Source: Adiantum capillus-veneris
Lineage: Eukaryota; Streptophyta; Polypodiopsida; Polypodiales; Pteridaceae
DNA length: 64,000 bases
Direction of reading: 5' to 3'
NCBI GenBank assembly: GCA_014529385.2
Contig: CM043959.1
Span: 55,651,253 to 55,715,252, forward strand
Position 1 is the first letter of the stretch; each line of letters starts with the position of its first letter. Of this stretch, positions 11,782-23,660 are shown one piece after another. The position numbers and the translations under genes were made by a program. The notes beneath the pieces were generated by a model that made no database searches, was not told where the DNA came from, and was given only the letters and a program-made list of their open reading frames with translations.

Positions 11782-12856
11782 GCATCAACCTATTGAGTTA
11801 ATGCTTCCAGTAGTGGATCCATGCATAGAGGAGCATAATGCTAAAAGAATGGAAGCTCCATTTGAGGAAAAAGAATTGCTTTGGACCCTCAAAAAATTGG
11901 GGAATGACAAGACCCGAGGGGCATGTTGATTAACAAAGGAACTTGTGATGGTATTTTGGAATGAGCTGAAGTCTCTGATAGTATCAATAATCAATCACAT
12001 ATGACAATCCCAATGTATTGGTCCACTACTCAAACAAGGACTCATCAAGTTGTCACCTAAGAAGATTTTTCCTATCCTTTTATCAGATTGGAGACCTATA
12101 ACTATGATGAGCATTATGTACAAACTATTGGCTAAAGCAATTGCAATTAGAATTTCACCCTTCTTGAGGAAACATGTGCATGAGGCCCAAGCTGGCTTTA
12201 TTGGGGGGAGATCCATACTAGACAACATTTTGACTGTGATGTTGGGAATTGAAGCAAGTAGGAAAACAAATTAGAAAGTGGTGTACTGCAGCTGAATTTT
12301 GCCAAAGCTTTTGACTCAATTATCTGGAATTTTGTGGTTAAGGCCATGACCAATTTGGGTTTTGTTATAAAAAAAGGCTTCATGTATTATGTTCTTAGGG
12401 GAGGGTGAAACCTCTCAAGGTCTCTTTAATGGTAGACTTTTTGATGCCATTAATGTTAGCAGATATCTAAGGTAGGGGTGTCCTCTTAGTCCATTACTAT
12501 TTGCTATAGCAACTCATCCTTTATTTTACTTCCTAGTGGCTCAAGCAAATGCTGGTAATCTGAAAGGACTTCAAATAGGGTAGGAACAAGTGGTTGCATT
12601 AGGCTTTGCAGATGATACTATTACCTTCCTACACGCAGATAATGCAAATATTGGAAAATGCATGAATTACCTCAATGTATATTCTCTGACTGCTGGCCTT
12701 GAAATCAACCTGGGGAAATCTAGTCTGATAGATGTATCAATAGAAAATTTTAACTCCCTCATTTGGAGGGGAAAAAGGATAGATAGGGGTACAATCTTTA
12801 GATACCTAGGATACCCAATTGGGGTGGATGTATCAGCCAAACAGTTGACTACTTAG
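11782..12856 (+). pseudogene. LINE reverse transcriptase, N-terminal and palm parts (copy 1)
   Basis: Frames in several registers spell the plant LINE RT. SDWRPITMMSIMYK (12083 on) is the entry motif, QAGFIGGRSILDNILTV follows, and GCPLSPLLFA-like sequence lies near 12480. The catalytic box FADDTITFLHADN is at about 12603. The LNVYSLTAGLEINLGKSSLID and FRYLGYPIGVDVS segments follow, and the frame stops at 12854. Stops and frameshifts between these blocks make it a pseudogene. The last block is closely similar to the second LINE fragment at 14880-15130. Confidence 0.85.
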
Positions 12857-12966
12857 GTAGAGCAAAGATTATGCACTAAAGTTGCAAATTGGTATTGTGA
12901 TGAGTGGCCCTTTCAATTAGATTTGGGATTCTACAAGCTAATACCTTACCCATTGTACTTTTTACT

Positions 12967-13160
12967 TGAGGGGCTCACCATTCAATACCCCCTATATAAC
13001 GTGCGTTCGTGGGGTATTAAAAAAATCCCTTTTTTAACATGTCTGAATGAATAAAATGACCCCTTATTTTAGGAATTATTTCCAAAATTGAATATAAAAA
13101 CCACTTATTTTAATGTATCTCTGTTAAATTGCCTAAATTTGATGGACCCGTGGGGTAATC
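12967..13160. mobile_element. GGGG-TTCACC family MITE, copy 1 (partial)
   Basis: The left end GAGGGGCTCACCATT and the next 165 bp match the reverse complement of copy 2 (13883-14129) closely, by eye near 88-90 percent. The right end has lost the family terminus. Imperfect 8-mers TTTTTACT (12959-12966) and TATTTACT (13161-13168) may be the target duplication. It interrupts LINE copy 1. Confidence 0.65.
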
Positions 13161-13882
13161 TATTTACTGTTGCTCCTATTAAATTGTGTATTCAAATAGA
13201 AAATATGATGGGAAAATCTTGGAAACATGTATGTGAAAAAATGGTATAGTCTAGTAGAGTAAAGTACACTGGTAATTCATTGGGTGATGAATCTTGATTT
13301 TGGAGATTTGTTTTCAAGAAACCTCCTGCTTTGTTTTTAGCTAGGAAAGCTCTTACCCTGTTTAAAAGGGGGTCAGCTCCATAGATCAAGTCATGGACTC
13401 TAGCAGAAATTTAGTTGCCTTTTTGTTAGCCAAGAGAACTTACAGGCTGGGAAATGGATTTAGAGTGCCATGGGGACTCAGCTATCAACTTGTGTATTCA
13501 ACCTTCAAATTCCATGTAACAAAGAAACTACTAAGATATTTAGAGATTGGGAGCTACCCAACTCCTCGGCTAACTGATGGACATCTCATACTTGGTCATT
13601 TTACCAATTGCTTCTTCTAGAACTAGCAATCCATATAAGATGTAATAAAATTTGGGGTTCAAATTATTGTAAACAGTGGTGGTTCTAGATGTTCAGTGAT
13701 ACTTGGAGTGCTCATTGTGGTTTTAAGCACAAAGTGTTTGTATGGATAATTTCACTGGTGCTATCCACATTGGAGAACTTTTGGCAAGGAAAATTGTAAT
13801 GAATGTCCTTTGTATTAGATGCAAAAAAACGGGAAACTATGAAACATCTTTTTCTTGATTGTCATCAAGGAAAGGTTTGATG
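13161..13882 (+). pseudogene. LINE C-terminal region with zinc-binding domain (copy 1)
   Basis: Beyond copy 1 of the MITE the LINE continues in broken frames (13393-13620 is the longest). About 13730-13860 carries the reverse-transcriptase zinc-binding signature (HKVFVW, ARKI, then Cys-x-x-Cys and a HLFLDC-like end), typical of plant LINEs. Copy 2 of the MITE is inserted directly after it at 13883. The LINE tail resumes at 14130 and fades by about 14450. Confidence 0.7.
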
Positions 13883-14129
13883 CTTGGGGGGTGCACTATG
13901 TAATCATGTTAATGTATAACGTGAGTTCAAAAAGACGGGTTTTAAAATGCAAAAAATTTAGGCAATTTAACAGAGATACATTAAAATAAGGTGTTTTTAT
14001 ATTCAATTTTGGGAAAAAATCCTAAAACAAGGGGTCATTTATTCATTCAGACATGTTAAAAGAGGGGTTTTTTTAATACCCCACGAACTCACGTTATATA
14101 GGGGGGTACTAAATGGTGAACCCCCTGAG
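13883..14129. mobile_element. GGGG-TTCACC family MITE, copy 2 (complete, 247 bp)
   Basis: The left end is CTTGGGGGGTGCACTA. The right end, complemented, is CTCAGGGGGTTCACCATT. The flanks carry a perfect 8-bp duplication GTTTGATG (13875-13882 and 14130-14137) in the LINE. There is no coding capacity. The ends and 8-bp target site suggest a hAT-related non-autonomous family. It lies in inverted orientation to copy 1, 722 bp away. Confidence 0.85.
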
Positions 14130-14476
14130 GTTTGATGTAATGTGCTCTTGGATTATTGTATGCTGTGTTGGTAGGTTAAAACAAATAAGTTCAAGCTGCT
14201 CTTTGGTCTAGTGAAGTCAGAGGATCTTGGCCTTCAGTTATTCCTTTTGTACATCAGAATCTGGATGCTTTCTTTCATATGGAAAGCCAAGAATGCTTGA
14301 GTGTTTTGATAAGTTTAGTGAGGTTATTCAATTTCCATGGGGTATGTTAAAAACAAAATTGATTGAAGACTTTCTTTCATTGCCTAAATCTCTGCAAGGA
14401 CATATGAAACCTTACATGGATGCTCTGTAATTGTAAAGATACATATGTACATTATAAAAATGTAATAGAAGAGAGA

Positions 14477-14578
<102 letters not shown>

Positions 14579-14589
14579 CTATTTTTTGG

Positions 14590-15136
14590 GATTGTGTTGT
14601 ACAGGTTATGAGGATGTTGTGGTTTGCTAATAAAATCTCCTCATGTATTTTGTTGCTGGGGTTGGGGGCATCCCCCAAAATTTTTGGTAAATGGGAGATT
14701 ATCTAATGCTGTATTAATAGGCAGATTTGTAAAGAAAGGATGTCCTTTGAGCCCTCTATCGTCTGTTGTTGCTACTCGTCCTCACTCTACAGAAGCAAAT
14801 GGGGTAACTTGAAAGGGTTGCAAGTGTGCTAGGAGCAGGTAGTGGCCTTAGGATTTTGCTGATGACACCATTACATTTTTATAGGCTGATAATACAAACA
14901 TTGAAAAATGCATGAACTATTTGAATGTGTACTCATTATCTTTAGGTTTAGAGATTAGCTTTGGTAAATCTATTTTGATAGATGTATCAACTGAAGAATT
15001 CAACAATCTCATTTGGAGAGGGAAAAGAATCTATAGGGGCACAAGATTCAGGCATCTAGGCTATCCAATTGGGATAGATGTTTCTTCCAAACAACTGACA
15101 GCTTGGGTAGAGGATAGAGTATGCACTAGGATAGAG
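14590..15136 (+). mobile_element. LINE fragment, copy 2 (RT palm)
   Basis: It spells NGRLSNAVLIGRFVKKGCPL (about 14692 on), a FADDTITFL-like box near 14855 across a frameshift, and MNYLNVYSLSLGLEISFGKS at 14912. The last is near-identical to LINE copy 1. The similarity stops at about 15136, exactly where the LTR of element G begins. G therefore inserted into this LINE, whose remainder should lie beyond the right edge of the window. Confidence 0.8.
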
Positions 15137-15205
15137 TGTATCATTTTAACACGAGAGATTTACGTCCAAGACTCCGAGTCTAAGAACAATTGTGTTGCCT
15201 AAAGG

Positions 15206-15216
15206 CCTATTTATAG
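15206..15216 (-). promoter_or_regulatory. TATA box of G LTR
   Basis: CTATAAATAGG on the minus strand near the 3' end of the inferred LTR, where the element's own promoter would be expected. Confidence 0.5.
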
Positions 15217-16584
15217 TTTTTCCAGGCACACAGGGCAGTGTTTTAGAAGTTTAATGTAGCTCAAGCATGCCTCCAACTCCAGATGGTGCCAAGTGCTGCT
15301 ATTTCAGTCCCTAATAGGTTAGTGATGGCCCTTCCTAGCACCTGCCCACTTTAAATATCAACAATGCTAATTTTCAAGCCTGTTTTTTCTTTATATCTAG
15401 GAGATTATGATAAAAGCATCACGCTATAATGCTTGAAAATCTTACACCACTTTTCACAAAAGTTGACCTGTAATGGAAATGGAATATGAACATTGAGAAT
15501 AGAGGAATTTAGAGAAATGTAGTAAGCATTTTTATAAGAATACTTTGAGAAAATAGAGGGAGAATTTGATTAGAGGTAGCAACGTAACCATTATACTTAA
15601 TTAACTTGGCATGAACCATACTTTGCAAGAGAGATAATTAGAAAACTTGACAACAGTTGAGGACCGGATTTATATGGAGCCTATCCCCCCTCCAAAAGGC
15701 TTTTGTATTATAGCCTCTCCCATAAAGAGAGACTTGGTACAATACAAGCTTTGTGTTCCGTGAGACCTTGATGGTGCAATGAAGATAGAGAGATTCATGC
15801 ACCACAATTATGCCCATAACTTAATATAATAAAACATTAACTTTTCCTTGCCCTCAGTCCCAAGACCTCAAAAACCTTCGAAGGTGGAGAGAGCTAGCAG
15901 AGAATGAGAGTAGGAAAGAGGAAGAAGAAGTATCTTACGAGAACGAAGTAGTGTCCTCCTATACCATTACTCATAGAGATTAGCATAGCATAGTAACATA
16001 ATAATGGACATGAAGAAGATGGCTAGCATAGCGTTGAAGCATAGCTCTTGGTTCATTTTTCATTCCAGAGCCAAGAGTTGTTGGTGTAGGCTCTCAACTT
16101 CTCAAGCTTGGAGAAGGAGATGGTGTTCTTGCACACACACTATGAGAATGAGTGTGTGTGTGTGTGAATGAGAGAGGGTATATGGTCAAGCACACCCCCT
16201 CCTTGCTTGGGTTGACCTCCTCTTTGAGGTCAAGCCTGAAAGTGATTGGACGTCCTCAAGCCTGGCCAATCACATGCTTTTTGCATTTCAAGCAGCAAGG
16301 GCAACATTAGGAGAATTGTCCTTCTTACCCCTTTGAGAGAGAGGGCTTGAATATATCTTAAACAATTAATTAAATAAACTAAATTCTCATTGAAACACTT
16401 TAGAGGTCAACTAATAGAGTTTAGGCACTACATGAGGGCAGCATGTGTAGGTGCTTGACATGTGTCCTTGTTGCCACTTAGGTCTTGGGCCTTGAGTGAG
16501 TGTGTGTGTTCTCTCTCATGCCCCTAGGTTTAGGGCTTGCCCCCTTCTTGTAGGGATCATGTTGAATTTGGAACACCTTGCCCC

Positions 16585-16812
16585 CTTGAGCACCTTAGTC
16601 ATGAAGCCCTATAAGCACCTTAGTCATAAAACATGACAAGCACCTCAAGCACCTTAATCATCAAGCATGACAACGACCTTAGTCAGCAAGCAAGACAAGC
16701 ACCTCAAGCACCTTAGTCAGCAAGCAAGACAAGCACCTCAAGCACCTTAGTCAGCAAGCATGACAAGCATCTTAAGCACCTTAGTCAGAAAGCATGACAA
16801 GCACCTGAAGCT
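16585..16812. repeat. 34-bp tandem repeat array in G LTR
   Basis: Units such as those starting at 16697, 16731 and 16765 (ACAAGCACCTCAAGCACCTT plus AGTCAGCAAGCAAG) repeat head to tail with increasing divergence to the left, about six copies in all. It lies in the U3 part of the LTR. Confidence 0.85.
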
Positions 16813-17090
16813 TGGGTCGCGGGTTCCCACCTCAATCTCAACCCTAGCTTGCCTAAGGTCCTTGGTCTAAGGACTTTTAACACTAAACTTTGGAGGTCTT
16901 TAATGAAGCTAACCCTAATCTCTTTCAAGCCATCTCTCATTTGGACCCATTGACTTTGGTCTCGTGATGAGATAGATCCATAAGCACATGTCTATACTCT
17001 AACTCTTGTTGCCATTTATTCACCCACATTAAATGATCAGTTTAATATGAGAAAATCATTTGGATTAGTTAGATATTAGATTTTATGACA

Positions 17091-17106
17091 TTACCTCTCT
17101 TGAAAT
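17091..17106 (-). other. Polypurine tract of G
   Basis: The minus strand reads TTTCAAGAGAGGTAA directly before the LTR start TGTCAT. It overlaps the last codons of pol (EDDYDFKRG-like), as usual for plant gypsy elements. Confidence 0.6.
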
Positions 17107-19156
17107 CATAGTCGTCCTCGACTATGATGTAGAGGAGATAAAGCCTTAGTCATTAGTCTATGTTTGTTAGCAGGTAGAGAATCCCTTTTTACCCTACAAC
17201 ATCATTCCAGAATGGATGACTAATAAATTTGGTTCTTGGGAGGCTTAGCTATTGCAATCATGTCTGCTCTTGAGTCTATTTCATTCTCCCAAAGTAGAGT
17301 GACAAATTCTACTTGGTGTTTGAGAGACATTGTCATCAAAGCATGATTCTAAGCATGCATACTACTTAATATATGTCCACAATAAAAAAAATCTAGTCTT
17401 ATAAGACAAAAACATTTTTCATCTAGAAAGTATTTACATTTTCTTACTCTATTGTATCATTGTAAGCATTGACAAGATTCATATTATCCTTGAGCTGTGT
17501 TCCTTGCATCCATCTAGCATCTTCAAAAGGATACTTTTTGAATTTAATAAGATATTGTCATATAATCTTACCATGTCTTAGTACCTTGTCTTCTTGTCAA
17601 AGAATCAATTTGGGTTGAAGAACCTCTTCTTGATCTTTGATCTTAAGAGGGTCCTCAATGATTGGTTCTTGTGGTGGCTCTCCTTTCTAAGGCTTAAGTA
17701 GTCTCATATGAAAAGCATTATGAATGAGCCAATGGTTGGGCAAGTTGAGTTAAAAGGCCATCTCATTGACTGGCTTTAGGATTTGAAAAGGACCATAGCA
17801 TCTTTTTGCTAGTTTAGCATAATACTTTTGGCGGCCCGTAGGATTTTTCATGTTTGTAGTTTGGCTCAATCAAGCCTTGGGATATTTGAGTAGGACCCAA
17901 TCATTTTCCTTGAAATCTAAGGCCCTTCTGTGCTTGTTAGTAGCAGCCTTTTGCCTTTATTGTGAGATGGATATAGCCTCCTTAATCTTTTGGAAACATT
18001 CTTGTAGATCTTGGCTATACTCATCGGCAACTAAGATCTTCCCATGTACCTTAAGTAGCAAGGGACTTTTAGATCTTCCTTCAATGATTTTGAAAGGTGC
18101 CTTCCCCGTAGTAGTATGGATAGTGTTATTGTACGAATACTCTACAACAGGCAGGTAGTTTTCTCATTGGGAACGTTTATCTACTTTGATAACATAGGTC
18201 TTAAGTAGATCTAGAATTGTAAGTTTGGATATTTCACTTTGTCCATCCATTGTAGATGATAGGCCAAAAGAGAAATTAAGCCTAGTACCTAGATTCTCAA
18301 AGAGACCCTTCCAGAAATTACTGGTCATTCAAGGATCTCTATTTGACACTATTGGTGTTGGCAAGCCATGTTGTTTAATAATTTGGGATATGAAGAGGGT
18401 TTCCATTTGGTGTGCCTTAATAGTCTTTTTGATAGGTATAAAATGTGCTAGCTTGTTTGCTAAACCTGTCTACTATTGTCCATATTCCCATGTTCCCATG
18501 GATAGACTTGGGTAATCCAAAGATAAAATCCATGGATATGTTCCCATGGTGAATTAGGAATATCGGCTCTTGGCCTTTGTGATAATGTATCTGCTACTTG
18601 ATTGTGCTTACCAGCAATGTGAGAAATATGAAAATTAAATTGCGGAAGAAAATTTTCCCACCTCATTTGTTTGTCGAAGAGCTTGGTTTGTGTCATGAAG
18701 TACTTAAGACTTTGGTGATCCATACGTAGGATGATGGAGTCCCCAAAAGATAGTACTTCCATGTGTCTAGGGCATGTAAGACAACTAGTTGCTCCTTCTT
18801 GTAGATTCCCAATTCTCACTCGCTCGTTGGAATTGAGTCTTCGACTCTTATATGCTATGGCATGCCCTTCTTGAAGCAAAAATGCTCCAAGGCAATCTCC
18901 ACAATCATCACATTGGACCTCAAATGGTTTTCAAAGATCCACTAGTGTAAGCATGGGTTGAGAAGTAAGCTTTTCTTTAAGATTTTCAAAGCACTTAGCT
19001 TTTTAGCAGCACATATGTACTTAACATTTTTCTTGGCCTAGTCATGTAGTGGCCTTGCTATTTTGGAGAATTTAGCTATGAAGCGCCTATAGTATGCACA
19101 CATATCAATAAATCTTTGTAGATCATGTAGATTCCTTGGGTTAGGCCATTCTTTTA
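17107..19156 (-). pseudogene. G pol C-terminal half: RT connection, RNase H, integrase core, chromodomain
   Basis: From right to left, 19156-18990 reads EWPNPRNLHDLQRFI and CAYYRRFIAKFSKIARPLHD (RT thumb/connection). The frame 18879-18460 is RNase H (RMDHQSLKYFMTQ, HISHIAGKHNQVADTLSQRP). About 18550-17900 is the integrase core in shifting frames (KLAHFIPIKKTIKAH, DGQSE). About 17850-17700 spells YGPFQILKPVNEMAFQLNLP and NHWLIHNAFHMRLLKP. About 17640-17440 has the chromodomain-like KFKKYPFEDARW. RNase H runs almost straight into the integrase core (PWEHIHGFY), so the integrase zinc finger has been deleted. Many frameshifts are present. Confidence 0.85.
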
Positions 19157-19540
19157 TAAACCCTAGAGCCATTCAAAACTTTTTCAGCCTAGAAAATAAT
19201 TTAGAAAAAGCAAGGCCGACACAGAAGTCATGCGGACAACGAGACTTTACTCCAAAATGAAAAGACAAGGATATTCCGGATAAGAAATTACGTCATCCCT
19301 ATATTTTTCCAAAAATATTAAGATTATTTTTATACTTCTTCGTCAAAAGCCACATGGAAACTGATCTATATGGAGAACTGACAAAAAAAGGACTAACTTG
19401 ATTGGAAGATAAAGTTCAAAAATAGAAATTGAGAAGAAATTGGAGTCCAATAAGAATTGAGAAGAGAATTGGGGTCAAATAGGAATTGAGAAGAGAATTG
19501 GGTCCAATAACAATTGAGAAGAGAATTCTACCCATCATTT

Positions 19541-19550
19541 CCTATATAAG
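19541..19550 (+). promoter_or_regulatory. TATA box of A 5' LTR
   Basis: CCTATATAAG, matched at 28059-28068 in the other LTR by CCTATAAAAG. A start about 30 bp downstream is the likely RNA start. Confidence 0.55.
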
Positions 19551-19859
19551 CATCCCCTCTCCTTTGTAATTTTACACACATTGCTAAGCTACTTGCATAC
19601 TTGCCATGCTCAAGATTATTCTTAAGTAAAGCAAGGTTTCCATTCAACCCTGCTCTTGCTCTTGGGAAGAAGCTCCTCTCTCCTTCCTCTTCATCCTAAA
19701 TCCCTTTCCTTCTTCCTTGAGCCTCACATCTCTTCAAGAAGGACTCTCTTCAAGAAGGACTTCAACACCACTTTCCTCTTGTTTAGAGGAGGTAATCTTC
19801 ACTTCTAGTAGGATTAATTAACCTAAATCATGTGTTTTAATACTAGGAAGGTTTATGTG

Positions 19860-20300
19860 CATCATAAATTAGGACTAAGCTTTAATGGTAGCCTTGGAAT
19901 TATGGTTAAGTATTAATGGTAGTTATGCATCATTAAGTTAAGATTCAAATGTAGACTTGCACTCTTAAGATAAGATTTAATGGTAACTTTGCACTTAGGT
20001 GTAAGCTTCAGTAACTACCTTGTATTTTAGGTTTAAGCTTTAATGGTAACCTCGTAATTGGGGTTAAGTGCTAGAGTATCTATGCATCATTAAATTAAGC
20101 TTCAAAGGTAGATTTGCATCTTTAAGCTAAGCTTTGATGGTAACTTTGCACTTAGGAAAAGCTTTGAAAGACAAGCTTGCAATTTAAGGTCTAGCTTCCA
20201 TGGTGACCTTGTGTGATTAGGGTTAAGCTTCCATGGGAACCTTGTCTCATTAAAGAGAGAAAGGTTTAGTCTCATTATGGTAATCAAGCTTAGGGTTTGC
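19860..20300. repeat. Imperfect 37-bp tandem array in A 5' LTR
   Basis: Repeating units of the type AAGCTTTAATGGTAAC, then CTTGCAATTAGGGTT, occur about a dozen times with much variation. The same array is found at about 28380-28810 in the 3' LTR. Confidence 0.7.
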
Positions 20301-22178
20301 ATGTCTCTTTACGGTAGGAAGAATGTATGGTTATAATCCTCTCTTTCAGGCTTTAATGGAAAGCTCGAAGACTCATAAATTATAGGACTTCTAGCTTCCT
20401 AAATGGAAAGCTAGGCACCATAAGAAAAGAGTAGTTGTCTAAGCTCGATAGAAGTAGTTCAATTTTTAGTATTGAAGAGTATTTCTAAGGTTGTCAATTT
20501 CAAGTTTGTTTCCAAATACGGGATGGGGGAGATAGGGGATAACTTCACAGAATTGATCTCCGTGTTGTTTGAACCGAAAACTCTACAAGCTTCAATGGAG
20601 ATGCCCCATGGATGACAAAGGATTGCAAAAACCTGGGAATCATACAAAATGGAGATTGAACTTAAAAACCTGGAATTTCCAAAGAGACATTAACCATCAA
20701 ATGCCTATGGCAAAAACTCGCTTGTATTTTCTAAAGAAACCTGGCTGTTAGATAATTAATGAAAGTAGGAATTAAGGTTGATAAATGAAGGAACCTGCAA
20801 ATTACCAACTAAGAGTTAAAAAGGAATCTCAAGAGGTGATGGGGATAGCCCATTGCAAAACATAGATTTAACTAGGAGTTTTGAAGATTGTCTGGAAATG
20901 ACCAAAAACCAAGATGGATCTTCTTGGGGTCAATTTGATTGAAAGGCCCTGGCCCATTGTGAGGATTCTCTTGGGGAACTTGATGGAGATTGGCCCTTTT
21001 TGGCTAGGGCAGCGTAACCAGCAAGTTTGTTATATCCAGGTCATTCATGCCCGAGGGATAAGGGATGAATGGGTTTGTTTTATTTTTGCCCGGCCGGGTG
21101 AAATAATTGTGGTTTCTTATTGGAAAACAACCATAATCCGGGTATGACCTGATGCCAATAGTTGGATAAAAGGTCATACTCAGGGAGGATTATGTGAATT
21201 TAATTAAGGATATTTGTTTGATTTGGTTGCATAAAAAGGAACTGGAAAATCTAGGAATAATAGGGGCTATCCTGTGCATCTGTCACTAGATGGTGCTATA
21301 CCTCTCGAAATAAAATGCTTAAGAAGGAATGATCAAATTAGAACAGCCTTTCCTAGACACTTAATTCTGGTAAATATAGTGAATATGTCACCATTCTGAT
21401 GGCTCTAATAACTGATTATCTCGGTCCTGAGTAAGGTGAGATGATTTGGTTAAAACTACATGTGTTGCATGATTAGTTAGGGAACTAGTTACAAGCTAAT
21501 TATAGCAGATAAAGAAAAAGAAATGAATTAAAAAGTTTCTAAAAAAAGATCTGGTGGGAACGACCATATGAATTTTTCTTGAACAAGGGTATGCAACAGA
21601 TTGCATGCTGATTGTTGTTTGACGATGTTTGATAGACTGTCTTCCTGATTTTGTAGTAGTTAAGTACTATTGCGGGAAGGTATTTTCATGAAATGGTTCG
21701 GTGGATGGGTGGATCCGGAGGATCAGATGGCCGGATGTTGATTTAAAAATTTTATGTTAAACGCTAGGACTACGTGGGATAAAAATGGGTAATCGGGGAC
21801 GAGCGAGACTAGGTAGGATTGCAAGATCCCTCTTCTTAGGGGCCTGCTTGTCAGGAAAAAGGGGTTATCGCCATGAACCAAGGGAGAACAAGAAAGCAAG
21901 AGAAGATCCTCAGGTTAAAGATCAAGAGAATCAAGACTGAGGACCATGATTTTGGGTGCGGAAAGCTGTCAAGGATAGATTGATTATGAGAAGCGGATAG
22001 AATTATTGAATGAAGGGATGTACCCCCTTGGGTTGGCATTCAAGAAAGACCAGAGTACTGCCTGAGTGTCGGTCCCAAATGGGAGGGATACCTGCAGATA
22101 GATCTACGTCATTCCCTAGAACGGTCTGGAGGAAAGAGGAATGTGAGTAGGGTCGAGTCTGGGTATGTCCCTTCCAAG

Positions 22179-22190
22179 TGGTATCAGAGC
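22179..22190 (+). other. Primer-binding site of A (tRNA-iMet)
   Basis: TGGTATCAGAGC, the usual plant complement to the 3' end of initiator Met tRNA, two bases after the LTR end. Confidence 0.9.
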
Positions 22191-22330
22191 CTAATTTTGA
22201 ATCTCGAACCTTGGAATTTTGGATTAATGCATGAGGAAAAAACAACTCAGTCTATTCTACACCCAAATTTCAATAATATATTACAAAATGAAGTCTTGAT
22301 GTTCCAATAAATTTTTCAAAAATTTTCAAC

Positions 22331-23660
22331 ATGTCTTGGGATCTGCGAGAAGAAATTCAGCGGATTATCTATGAGAGGATGGAAACTGCTATGCTAGAGT
22401 GAAGGCTTGCTATGTTGGAACATTTTAGGGAGCTCTTATTTCCATAAACCTATACTTGTCCCTGGGATTTAAGCAAGTGGGAAGTGTGAGTAATGTTGGG
22501 AATAAAAGATATAGAAATTTGTGAAAGAAGATAATACACTTGTGCGAAGACGTATGAAAGTGGCATAAATGAATGAAGACGCATGCACTTGTGCGAAGAC
22601 ACATGAAAGTGGCATGGATGAAACTTTTATTGAGCTTTACTTGTCATTCTCCGTTAAGCTTAGTAATAAGGAGCAAGATTGGGTAAAGTAGCTACCACAT
22701 GAAGAATTAATTTGGGACATTGATTGGAAGATAATTTTGAGTAATAATGAAGAAATCGAAGAAGTTCTTGTGATTAGCCACAGATAAAGATATAAGTATA
22801 TATAGCAAGACTCGTTTTGAAACTACCGATGGCTTGGAATATTCAAGAAGAAGAAGTTTATAGGATAGTCCTGAAAGAATGGGGATAGTCGAACCAGAGA
22901 ACACGTTAGTCATGTTGAGACACCTTATTGAACTTTTCTCTCCTAAGGAAAGTGCCATTTCTACTAAGAAATGGAGAACATGTGGGTCGAATGGAGTTAC
23001 ACGGTTAATCCTATGGGGACACGTACAACTATTGAATAATTTATGGATTGCAATGATGAGAGAAAGCTGGGATTGGGACTAAAGAGATATGGTATGGTCA
23101 ATCTTATTTCCATATTTTGAAAGTAAACTTTTACTTATAGCATCTAATTTGCCTCATGAAAAGATGTTTATTTATCCAAGCTAGAATTCTGTCTCAGAAT
23201 TGTGCTAGTCTATCTTGCTAAATAAAGAATATGATATCCGAGATAGTAACCATGCCACCTCGTCGAAAGCCGAGAGAACGAGTTGTCCCTACTGTTGCGC
23301 CGATAACTGGCCCTGAAAGACCTGTAAACCCTTCAGAGCAAGTGTGAATTGAAGTTCCAGTAACCTTTATACCTAAAACCGCCAATGTTGATGCTACTCC
23401 TCACCTAGCCTCAATTTATTCCAAGATAGATCTCAGGTCATGTTACTACCAGGTTAGGATCAAGGAGGGAGACATTCCCAAGATCGCCTTCAACACCAAG
23501 TTTGGGTATTACAATTTTACAGTTAGGCATTTTGATCTAGCTAACAACCCTGCTACCTTTAATCGTGTGGTGACAGATCTCTTCAGGAAGAAGTTAGAGA
23601 TATTTGTTTTTGTCTTCACGGATGACATTTGGTTTATTCAAAATCCAAGAAGATCGTAAA
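22331..23660 (+). pseudogene. A gag and RT fragments
   Basis: A gag-like start MSWDLREEIQRIIYERMETA is at 22331 and stops at once. A second gag-like start, MPPRRKPRERVVPTVAP, is at 23251. At about 23400 it is fused straight to an RT palm fragment (YSKIDLRSCYYQVRIKEGDI, then TKFGYYNFTV and FVFTDDIWF near 23610-23635). Most of gag, the protease and the RT N-terminus are therefore deleted. The catalytic box reads FTDD. The stretch 22440-23250 holds no clear coding. Confidence 0.75.

Larger units (their letters stand above)
15137..17090 (-). repeat. G 3' LTR (about 1954 bp)
   Basis: On the minus strand it starts TGTCATAAAATC directly after a purine-rich tract and ends ATGATACA where LINE homology begins. 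A TATA box (CTATAAATAGG, minus) sits at 15216-15206, about 70 bp from the end, so U3 is long (about 1.88 kb) and R-U5 short. U3 contains a 34-bp tandem array. The partner LTR is outside the window, so the ends rest on the TG/CA termini, the polypurine tract and the LINE break. Confidence 0.7.
19157..22176 (+). repeat. A 5' LTR
   Basis: It matches 27714-30683 throughout. A TATA box (CCTATATAAG) lies at 19541, only about 390 bp in, leaving roughly 2.6 kb for R plus U5. An imperfect array of about 37-bp units (AAGCTTTAATGGTAAC-like) occupies about 19860-20300. Small ORFs inside recur at the same place in the other LTR but have no recognisable product. The first 15 bp are missing. Confidence 0.9.

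Noticed and set aside
16585..16812. Regularly repeated 34-bp units as a CRISPR-like array
   Set aside because: Units are directly abutting with no unique spacers, and the context is a plant LTR.
20459..20751. ORFs at 20459-20647 (-) and 20569-20751 (+), with counterparts at 28991-29283
   Set aside because: They lie inside the LTRs of A, differ between copies as neutral sequence would, and show no domain. Duplication reflects the LTR pair.
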